NCBI GenBank assembly: GCA_003499925.1
Contig: DNRQ01000091.1
Coordinates: forward strand, 659 to 46,434
Reading direction: 5' to 3'
DNA length: 45,776 bases
From: Geobacter sp.
Lineage (GTDB): Bacteria; Desulfobacterota; Desulfuromonadia; Geobacterales; Geobacteraceae
Shown here: positions 1 through 5,876 of the stretch, in pieces
Layout of the letters: the number at the start of each line of letters is the position of its first letter
How positions within the stretch are numbered: position 1 is the first letter of the stretch
Notes under the pieces: generated by a model
Databases searched by the model: none
Seen by the model: the letters and a program-made list of their open reading frames with translations, nothing else
What the model was told of the DNA's origin: nothing
Program-made: the position numbers and the translations under genes

Positions 1-77
1 TCCCTGAGGAGCTTCTCGATAACGGCATTTATCTGCTTGAATTCCTCGTCGTACATAATCAACTGAGGATTCGCCAT
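1..77 (-). CDS. Roadblock/LC7 (MglB-like) protein, N-terminal fragment
   Basis: Only the first 25 codons are in the window; the rest lies beyond position 1. The reading frame starts with ATG at 77 and begins MANPQLIMYDEEFKQI, followed by a helix rich in I, V and L. This resembles the start of the Roadblock/LC7 proteins (MglB-like GTPase-activating partners of small Ras-like GTPases) that I associate with Geobacter. The call rests on memory of the family and a short stretch, so it is tentative. The gene points away from the phosphohexomutase end at 176 in the same direction, with about 100 bp between them. Confidence 0.5.
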   Translation of the reverse strand, partial: MANPQLIMYDEEFKQINAVIEKLLR

Positions 78-175
78 GGATGACTCCTTGAGCGGTGCTG
101 AATTTTTGACGCGAACCATATCCTATAACAGAAGCATCGCGTCATTTCAAGGTATTTGCCGGTCGGCAGAGATCC

Positions 176-1585
176 CTAAACGCCTGCGATGCCGCGCGCA
201 GCCTGCAGGAGCAGGGTCACCCTGGCCGGGTCCCCCGCCTCGCTGTAGAGCCTCAGCACCGGTTCGGTCCCCGACGGGCGGATCAGGAGCCAGGAGCCGT
301 CCTCGAAGATGTACTTGAAACCGTCGCTGAAATTGTGCTGCACCACCTCGAAACCGGCGATGGTTGCCAGCGTCCCTTCGGCAAGCTCCTCCATGAGCCT
401 GTGCTTGGCGGAGTTCTCGATCGGGAGGTCGATCCGTGCATAGTGGAAGTGCCCGATCTCGTCCATGGTCTCTTCCAGAAGCGCCCACAGCCCCTTGCCG
501 CTCATCGCCATCGCCTCCAGCAGCAGGAGCGCCATCAGGATGCCGTCGCGCTCCGGGATGTGCCCCTTCACGCCGAGGCCGCCGGATTCCTCGCCCCCCA
601 TCAGGATGTCGTGCTCCAGCATCATCTCGCAGATATGCTTGAAGCCGATCGGGGTCTCGAACAGCTTCAGGTCGTACTTGGCCGCCAGAAGGTCGATCAT
701 CCGCGTGGTGGAGACCGTTTTCACCACGCCGCCGCGCACCCCCTTCCTCTCGTAGAGGTGACGCAAAAGCACGGTGAAGATCCGGTGCGAGGAGAAGAAT
801 TCGCCGCGCTCGTCGATGGCCCCGATGCGGTCCGCGTCACCGTCGAGCGCCAGCCCGACCTGAAAGGCGCCGCTCTCCACCAGGGCCGACAGCTCGCAGA
901 GGTGCTCGGCGATCGGCTCGGGGGGATGTCCGCCGAAGGAGGGATTCTCGGTACCGTGGATCTCGGTGATCCCCGGCACGAGATGCGGCAGGAAGCCGGA
1001 GCCTGCCCCGAACATCGGGTCGACCACGGCCTTGATGCCGGCGGAGCGGATCAGTTCCAGGTCGACGTACCTGGCCAGCTGGTTCAGGTAGGGGGTCGAG
1101 GCGTCGAAGAGCTGCACGAGGCCCGAGGCGAGGGCCTCGGCGAGGGTCACGGCGAGCACGGGGCGGGAGCCGGCGATGTTGTCCGCCACCATCTGCTCCA
1201 GGATCTTGGTGGTCGCAGGTCTCGCCGAGCCGCCGAAAGATTCCTTGACCTTGAAGCCGTTGTAGCGCGGGGGGTTATGGCTTGCGGTGATCATCACGCC
1301 GGCGCCGGCACCCCGCTCGTGGACCGCCCAGGAGACGGCGGGCGTCGGGGCGTATCCTTCGGAGAGCCAGCTCTTGATGCCGTTTCCCGCCGCGATGCCG
1401 GCGACACGCTCCGCGAACTCGCGGGAGAGGAAACGCCTGTCGTAGCCAATCACCAGCCCCTTCTCGGCCAGCCCCTCGTTGTGCATATAGTCCATGGCGG
1501 CCTGGGCCACCAGGGAGAGATTTTCAAAGGTAAATGTGTCGGCGATCACGCCACGCCAACCGTCGGTACCGAATTGAATCTGCAA
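176..1585 (-). CDS. Phosphoglucomutase/phosphomannomutase family protein
   Basis: Alpha-D-phosphohexomutase of 469 residues, the usual length for the family. It interconverts hexose-1-phosphate and hexose-6-phosphate and so feeds nucleotide-sugar synthesis in the cytoplasm. Visible motifs in order: FGTDGWRG at the N-terminus, the phosphoserine loop TASHNP with Ser102, the metal-binding loop DGDADR (residues 248-253), the sugar-binding loop GGEESGG (330-336) and the C-terminal phosphate-binding RPSGTEP. All catalytic elements are intact. The start is a TTG at 1585 preceded by GGAGG nine bases upstream. Whether glucose, mannose or glucosamine is the preferred substrate cannot be told from sequence. 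The polysaccharide loci further on are plausible consumers of its product, but that is inference. Confidence 0.95.
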   Translation of the reverse strand: MQIQFGTDGWRGVIADTFTFENLSLVAQAAMDYMHNEGLAEKGLVIGYDRRFLSREFAERVAGIAAGNGIKSWLSEGYAPTPAVSWAVHERGAGAGVMITASHNPPRYNGFKVKESFGGSARPATTKILEQMVADNIAGSRPVLAVTLAEALASGLVQLFDASTPYLNQLARYVDLELIRSAGIKAVVDPMFGAGSGFLPHLVPGITEIHGTENPSFGGHPPEPIAEHLCELSALVESGAFQVGLALDGDADRIGAIDERGEFFSSHRIFTVLLRHLYERKGVRGGVVKTVSTTRMIDLLAAKYDLKLFETPIGFKHICEMMLEHDILMGGEESGGLGVKGHIPERDGILMALLLLEAMAMSGKGLWALLEETMDEIGHFHYARIDLPIENSAKHRLMEELAEGTLATIAGFEVVQHNFSDGFKYIFEDGSWLLIRPSGTEPVLRLYSEAGDPARVTLLLQAARGIAGV

Positions 1586-1679
1586 GGAATCGCACCTCCA
1601 AAATTTTGATAACGCTGCACATTTTCCACGGTGGCGGGTGATCTGTCAAACCTTTTATTGCCCGCAGACGCCTTGAGGG

Positions 1680-1708
1680 TTGACCGGAGCCTGCGATTGG
1701 CTTATAAA
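1680..1708 (+). promoter_or_regulatory. Sigma70-type promoter for the cyclophilin gene
   Basis: TTGACC at 1680-1685 and TATAAA at 1703-1708 are separated by exactly 17 bp, a near-consensus housekeeping promoter. It lies about 35 bp upstream of the cyclophilin start, in the gap between two divergent genes. Confidence 0.65.
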
Positions 1709-1744
1709 TATCCAACCAAAACTGTTTAAAAGGAGGATTCTCAC

Positions 1745-2320
1745 ATGCTGAAAAGATTTGTCTGCCTGCTGCTTTTGGGGCTTTGCCTGGCCGGGAGCGC
1801 CCTCGCAGCGGAGTCCAAAAATCCGACGCTGGTTATCGAGACGAGCCTCGGAAACGTGAAGGTCGAGCTGTTCGAGAAGGAGGCTCCCATTTCGGTGAAG
1901 AACTTTCTCGACTACGCGAAAAGCGGCTTTTACAACGGCACCATCTTTCACAGGGTCATTCCCGGCTTCATGATCCAGGGGGGCGGCTTCACCGCCAGCA
2001 TGACCCAGAAGGAGACCAAGCCGCCGATCAAGAACGAGGCGGCCAATGGTCTCAAGAACGACCGCGGCACCCTCGCCATGGCGCGCACCAACATGGTCGA
2101 TTCCGCCTCCTCCCAGTTCTTCATCAACGTGGCGAAAAACGACTTCCTGAACCACAGGCCGGGCGGCCCGATGACGTATGGCTATGCCGTATTCGGCAAG
2201 GTGGTCGAGGGGATGGATGTCGTGGACAGGATCGCCGCCACGCAGACCGCCATGAAATCCGGCTTCGCCGACGTGCCGACGACCCCGGTCGTGATAAAGA
2301 ACGTCACGGTAGCGAAGTAG
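1745..2320 (+). CDS. Secreted cyclophilin-type peptidyl-prolyl cis-trans isomerase
   Basis: Protein of 191 residues. It starts with a clear signal peptide (a KR pair, a leucine-rich core, then SALAAE with likely cleavage near residue 22), so it probably acts in the periplasm on folding exported proteins. The cyclophilin core is recognisable: VELFEKEAPISVKNF, FHRVIPGFMIQGG with the catalytic-type Arg, the SASSQFFINV segment and a C-terminal VVEGMDVVDRI. AAGGAGG lies just upstream of the ATG. The gene is monocistronic: it has its own promoter and is followed by a strong terminator. It is a PpiA-like enzyme by architecture. Confidence 0.95.
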   Translation: MLKRFVCLLLLGLCLAGSALAAESKNPTLVIETSLGNVKVELFEKEAPISVKNFLDYAKSGFYNGTIFHRVIPGFMIQGGGFTASMTQKETKPPIKNEAANGLKNDRGTLAMARTNMVDSASSQFFINVAKNDFLNHRPGGPMTYGYAVFGKVVEGMDVVDRIAATQTAMKSGFADVPTTPVVIKNVTVAK

Positions 2321-2354
2321 CAAAGGGCTGCAGTAGCGTAGCAGGCAGCACCGG

Positions 2355-2378
2355 GGGCGCCGCAAGGCGCCCTTTTTT
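2355..2378 (+). terminator. Intrinsic terminator after the cyclophilin gene
   Basis: Perfect 7-bp stem GGGCGCC / GGCGCCC around a GCAA tetraloop, followed by six T. It lies between the convergent cyclophilin and resB genes and is best formed for plus-strand transcripts. Confidence 0.85.
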
Positions 2379-2383
2379 CATGC

Positions 2384-3058
2384 TCACTTTCTCCTGGCGA
2401 GCAGCATCAGGTTTCCCCCGGTGAAAAAGAGCGCGCCGAGCAGCGCCAGGAGGGCTCCCGGCTCCCGGTGGATCTCCACGAGCGCCACCGGCGCCGGCGT
2501 CAGCTCCACATGCTTCAGGTAGATGCCGTACCCCTTGTGAAACAGCGGGCTGTTGGGCTCGATTCCGCTGACCCTCCCCCCCTCCAGCCGCAGATCTGCG
2601 CGATACCCGCTCATCATCCCCATGGAAGTGACCTCCGTGGTTATCCTTTCGACCCGCACCCGCTCGCCGTCCGGAAAGCCGATGGAGCCCCCTTCGCCCA
2701 GTTGGAGCGTCTGCTTGAAGCCGCCGTAGGCGGAGAATAGGTGTGCCAGGACCACCAAGAGAAAGCCCAGGTGCATCAGGTGGGGCGCGATGCTCCTCCC
2801 CTTGCTCCTGAGCGCCTCGATGCTGCACAAAAGGGCGTTCAGGCAGAGGAGCGCGATGAGCGCCACGGTAAGCCAGAGCCACCAGGAAAAGGAAAGGGGG
2901 GCCTTTTGCAGCCAGAGGAGAAGCGGCATGTCGTTCAGGCCGGCCGACTCCGAACTGCCGCGCGAGAAGGAGCCGACCGCCAGTGCGAGCATCACACCGG
3001 ACATGAGCCACAGGCCCAGGTTCAGGGAGCAAAGGCGGGTATAGAGATTTTTTAGCAC
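2384..3058 (-). CDS. resB: ResB-like cytochrome c biogenesis protein
   Basis: Membrane protein of about 224 residues and a short member of the ResB family. With CcsA/ResC, this family forms the system II machinery that delivers haem and ligates it to apocytochromes c on the outer face of the membrane. It shows two hydrophobic helices near the N-terminus (GLWLMSGVMLALAVGSF and WLWLTVALIALLCLNAL), a third near HLMHLGFLLVVLAHLF, an extracytoplasmic beta-rich part and a C-terminal helix (LLALLGALFFTGGNLMLL). I prefer the GTG at 3058 because GGAG lies six bases upstream; a TTG at 3070 in the same frame would add four residues. Its partner ccsA is upstream in the same direction but separated by the GxxExxY element. 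Confidence 0.88.
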   Translation of the reverse strand: MLKNLYTRLCSLNLGLWLMSGVMLALAVGSFSRGSSESAGLNDMPLLLWLQKAPLSFSWWLWLTVALIALLCLNALLCSIEALRSKGRSIAPHLMHLGFLLVVLAHLFSAYGGFKQTLQLGEGGSIGFPDGERVRVERITTEVTSMGMMSGYRADLRLEGGRVSGIEPNSPLFHKGYGIYLKHVELTPAPVALVEIHREPGALLALLGALFFTGGNLMLLARRK

Positions 3059-3099
3059 TCCGAACTCCAAACAACATCAAGGGCAAACGACAAAGGCTG

Positions 3100-3704
3100 A
3101 CGTCAAGAGCGTCGCACACGGATTAAACGGAAACAAAGGCTATAAAATCAGATGAACCAATCTAGTTTTCTAAACCAAAATCAGTCAACGGCTTTATTCC
3201 GGTAACATTCGGTAATGTAAGGCTTCTTTTATATCGTTGGTAAAGAATATCCTCTTGAATTCAGGCTTCCTGCCGAAGTTCAGAACAAAGCCGAGCTCTT
3301 TGTCAGTTGCCTTGAGATAGTTAGTAAGTTGGGCATAAAATTCGTTACGCATACCTTCTGCAGCTTTGAGTTCGAGAATGACTACGTCTTCAACAAGAAC
3401 ATCCGCCGAATAGTCTCCTACCGGTGCGCCATCATAATATGCCGGGATGTATTTCTGCTGTTTTACGTTGAGGCCAAGCTTCATCAACTCGATGACCAGG
3501 GCGTTCTCGTATACCTTCTCCAGAAATCCGTATCCCAGCGTGTTGTAAACCTTGTAAAATGCTTTAAGAATTTTCCCTGTAATCTCTTCGTAGATCATTT
3601 CAACCTCCTTCGCGCATGTGGTTGAAAAGATTCTACCCTAAGATTTTGTTTTATCTGCCGTTATCCGCCCCCTCCGTTTAATCCGTGTGCGACGCTCTTG
3701 ACGT
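3100..3704 (-). mobile_element. Palindromic element carrying a GxxExxY gene
   Basis: A 605-bp unit bounded by a perfect 32-bp inverted repeat: 3100-3131 and 3673-3704 are exact reverse complements. The repeat contains the core GTCAA, six bases, then CGCACACGGAT. Inside lies one intact gene (3194-3598). The right tip reaches the first base of the ccsA stop codon at 3704, and the left tip ends about 41 bp before the resB start. No obvious target-site duplication is visible. Two shorter relatives without a gene occur at 4448-4591 and 5690-5868. I interpret it as a small mobile or formerly mobile unit; movement itself is not shown. Confidence 0.65.
3194..3598 (-). CDS. GxxExxY family protein, PD-(D/E)XK nuclease-like
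   Basis: Protein of 134 residues with the family signature GFLEKVY at residues 24-30. The PD-(D/E)XK-like core is complete: Asp66 in YSADVLV, Glu76-Leu-Lys78 in the LELKA strand, then a Gln90-containing helix (YAQLTNYL). Proteins of this type are placed in the PD-(D/E)XK superfamily (Pfam PDDEXK_3), but I know of no established function for them. ATG at 3598 follows a strong AAGGAGG. The gene splits the ccsA-resB pair and sits between perfect inverted repeats, so it looks like cargo of, or enzyme for, the surrounding element. All putative catalytic residues are retained, which argues against decay. Confidence 0.9.
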   Translation of the reverse strand: MIYEEITGKILKAFYKVYNTLGYGFLEKVYENALVIELMKLGLNVKQQKYIPAYYDGAPVGDYSADVLVEDVVILELKAAEGMRNEFYAQLTNYLKATDKELGFVLNFGRKPEFKRIFFTNDIKEALHYRMLPE

Positions 3705-4423
3705 TAAAAGCTGTGCGAGCTCCTCAGCAGCATGCTGACTCCGAGGTAGGTGAAGAGCGCCACGAAGAATCCGCAGATCCCCAGCCAGGCAAAGGCCCGG
3801 TCCCACCCCTGCCCCTTCGCCCTGAGGTGCAGGTACATGGAGTAAAATAGCCACAGTATGGAGGTCCAGAGCTCTTTCGGGGTCCACAACCAGTAGGTCC
3901 CCCAGGCGTAGTACCCCCAGATCCCCCCCGTGACCATGGAGAGGGAGAAGAAACTGTATCCCACCAGCGCCGCCCGGTATTGCAGATCGAGCAGGCCCCT
4001 CCCCCCCCGCAGAAGAAAGGCACCTCCCAAGAGCGCCGCCACGCCGAACAGTGCATAGGCAAAGAAGGCGAGTGCCACGTGCAGCTCGAACCAGTAGGTG
4101 TCCAGGATGGGGGGAAGCGGCATGTTCAGGGTGGGAAACGGCAGGGCCAGCAGGGCGAAGAGCGCGGCAAGGGAGCCGCAGCTCCAGAAAAAACTTCTCT
4201 GGCCGGCAAGCTCACGGGAGTAGACGAAGGGAAGCGACATAAGCGCGATGGAGCAGGAGAAGAAGGCGAGGGTGTCCTGCGGGCCGATGAGAGGCAGCCT
4301 GCCAAGGGCGATGCCGCGCAGGGCGAGGTAGCAAAGCTCCAGCAGCAGGGCTGCGACGAAGAGCGGCCGCCTGAACGATCCGAAAAGGTAGAGCCCGGCC
4401 GCTCCGATCAATAACCATTTCAT
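3704..4423 (-). CDS. ccsA: CcsA/ResC-type cytochrome c assembly protein
   Basis: Polytopic membrane protein of about 239 residues from the CcsA/CcmC family, the haem-handling subunit of system II cytochrome c biogenesis. It shows several transmembrane helices and the WxWxxW-type haem-binding stretch, seen here as GGIWGYYAWGTYWLWTPKE followed by ILWLFYSMYLH. The histidine in ELHVALAFFAY is a plausible axial ligand. ATG at 4423 is preceded by GGGTGA five bases away; the in-frame extension to 4459 has no ribosome site and runs into the repeat upstream. Its stop codon touches the right tip of the GxxExxY element that separates it from resB. Confidence 0.92.
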   Translation of the reverse strand: MKWLLIGAAGLYLFGSFRRPLFVAALLLELCYLALRGIALGRLPLIGPQDTLAFFSCSIALMSLPFVYSRELAGQRSFFWSCGSLAALFALLALPFPTLNMPLPPILDTYWFELHVALAFFAYALFGVAALLGGAFLLRGGRGLLDLQYRAALVGYSFFSLSMVTGGIWGYYAWGTYWLWTPKELWTSILWLFYSMYLHLRAKGQGWDRAFAWLGICGFFVALFTYLGVSMLLRSSHSF

Positions 4424-4447
4424 AACTTCACCCGTACTGCAAAACTT

Positions 4448-4591
4448 AAGGCGTCGCACACGGATTTGACGGTAACATACGGATAAAGGCAGATGAAACG
4501 GAACTTTTCGGGAAAACCAGGACCTTTGGTTTAATCGCTTTATCTGTTTTTATCCGCACGTTTCCGTTCAATCCGTGTGCGAGTTTTTGAC
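4448..4591. repeat. Gene-less relative of the GxxExxY palindromic element
   Basis: About 140 bp between def and ccsA with imperfect inverted ends of roughly 45 bp. The left arm carries CGCACACGGAT at 4455 and the right arm its reverse complement ending at 4581. Both arms go on to matching GGTAAC/GGAAAC, CGGATAAA and CAGAT segments. The right tip GTCAA (read on the minus strand, 4591-4587) follows the def stop codon TAG without a gap. There is no open reading frame of note inside. Transcribed, it would form a long hairpin. Confidence 0.75.
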
Positions 4592-5098
4592 CTACTTGTA
4601 GCTCTTCCTTCTGAACAGGCCGGTTTTCAGGGAGGTGATCCGGTCCAGGAACAGCATGCCGTCGAGATGGTCCATCTCGTGCTGGATGGCGACCGCCTCG
4701 AAACCGGTAGCATGGAGCTCCCGCACGGTGCCGTCGGGTTCGCTATAGCGCAGGGTCACCTCGGTGGCACGCTCCACGTCGCCGGTGTAGTCCGGGACGC
4801 TCATGCACCCCTCCCGCATCACGGCGCTCCCGCTGCGCGCCAGGATCTCGGGGTTCACCATCAAGAGCAGGCCGTGGTTGTTCTCCTTGCCGTAACGGTT
4901 CTTGGAGACATCTATGACGCAGACCCTGAGCGACACGCCGATCTGCGGTGCGGCGACGCCGACCGAACCGGGTCCGGCATGCATGGTATCCACCAGGTCG
5001 TCGACAAGCTGCCTAACAGCTGCGTCGATCACCTGCACCGGCGGACAGGGGGTCTTCAGGATGGGATCGGGATAGCTGACTATATTCTGGACGGCCAT
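4592..5098 (-). CDS. def: Peptide deformylase
   Basis: Protein of 168 residues that removes the formyl group from the N-terminal methionine of new proteins. The three family motifs are all present: GVAAPQIG (motif 1), EGCMSVP with the metal-binding Cys (motif 2) and QHEMDHLDG with the HExxH-type metal ligands (motif 3). The ATG at 5098 (MAVQNIVSYPD) is chosen because the longer in-frame extension overlaps the preceding gene and lacks a ribosome site. It starts one base after the stop of the ACT-domain gene, so the two are probably translationally coupled. The C-terminus is short and basic. Confidence 0.97.
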   Translation of the reverse strand: MAVQNIVSYPDPILKTPCPPVQVIDAAVRQLVDDLVDTMHAGPGSVGVAAPQIGVSLRVCVIDVSKNRYGKENNHGLLLMVNPEILARSGSAVMREGCMSVPDYTGDVERATEVTLRYSEPDGTVRELHATGFEAVAIQHEMDHLDGMLFLDRITSLKTGLFRRKSYK

Positions 5099-5099
5099 A

Positions 5100-5666
5100 T
5101 CAGAACGAGACCGGTGTGATGAGCCGCACCGAGATCTCCACACTCAGCTCCTTCTTCAGTTTTTCCAGCAAGCGGGAGGCGTCATCAACCGTCAGATCGT
5201 GGGGGAGAGCCGCTTCGAGCACCAGGACATAGACCGGCTCGGCGGGGCTGCCGATCAGCTTGGTGTTCAGGTCGGTGATGTTCACCCCGCGGTCGGCGAG
5301 TTCCCGGGTGATGCGGTAGACGATCCCCGGCTTGTCGCTGCCGTAGACCGATACCAGGCAGAGTTCACCCACCGGCTCCCGGTAGCAGACCTCGTCGTCC
5401 TTCAAGGAGCGGATGAACGCCGACAGGCCGTTGCCCATGTTTTTCGCGGCGAACTCCGCTTCCAGCCTCTTCTTGGAAAAGGGCTTTTCATGGGAGACGA
5501 TCAGGATCATGGCGAACTCTCCGCCCAGCATGGTGCAGGAGGAGTCCTCCACGTTGCAGCCGACCTTGTAGAGCACCTCGGCGGTATCCGCCACGATGCC
5601 CGGCCGATCCTTGCCGATGATGGTCACGGCGAAGTGCGCCAGGTTTGCCTTGCGAATGTCGTTCAT
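5100..5666 (-). CDS. Two-ACT-domain protein, GcvR-like
   Basis: Protein of 188 residues built of two ACT domains. The first begins AVTIIGKDRPGIVADTAEVL and the second LVSVYGSDKPGIVYRITREL; each shows the D-(R/K)-PG-I signature of the amino-acid-binding loop. There is no DNA-binding or catalytic domain. This arrangement matches the GcvR-type (glycine cleavage repressor) group, whose members sense small ligands and act through partner proteins. In Geobacter relatives such proteins are commonly annotated as amino acid-binding ACT proteins. ATG at 5666 follows GGAGG. It is coupled to def downstream and separated from ftsK upstream by a palindromic repeat. Confidence 0.9.
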   Translation of the reverse strand: MNDIRKANLAHFAVTIIGKDRPGIVADTAEVLYKVGCNVEDSSCTMLGGEFAMILIVSHEKPFSKKRLEAEFAAKNMGNGLSAFIRSLKDDEVCYREPVGELCLVSVYGSDKPGIVYRITRELADRGVNITDLNTKLIGSPAEPVYVLVLEAALPHDLTVDDASRLLEKLKKELSVEISVRLITPVSF

Positions 5667-5689
5667 GGGACCTCCTTGATAAAGTCAGA

Positions 5690-5868
5690 GTCAAAGGCCT
5701 GCACACGGATGTAACGGAAACAAAGGCGATAAATGCAGGTAAGGCAAAAAACTTCCGGGGCAAAGACAAAGTCAAGCTTCAAGCTTCTGAATTTACCCGT
5801 TTTACAAGATTAACCTGCTACTATCCGCATCTTTTCAGATCCGTAATATCCGTGTGCGAGTCTTTGAC
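5690..5868. repeat. Third palindromic element of the same family
   Basis: About 180 bp between ftsK and the ACT gene. Left arm: GTCAA at 5690, then TGCACACGGAT and a GGAAACAAAGGC segment like the left arm of the GxxExxY element. Right arm, read on the minus strand: GTCAA, five bases, CGCACACGGAT. The arms pair imperfectly. The right tip lies eight bases from the ftsK stop codon and the left tip about 23 bp from the ACT-gene start. No gene lies inside. Confidence 0.72.
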
Positions 5869-5876
5869 TTTGAACT

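Noticed and set aside
335..1609. 424-residue open frame on the plus strand
   Set aside because: It lies antisense to the phosphohexomutase with its full set of motifs. It is His/Arg/Gly-rich and has no ribosome site, typical of a shadow frame in GC-rich DNA.
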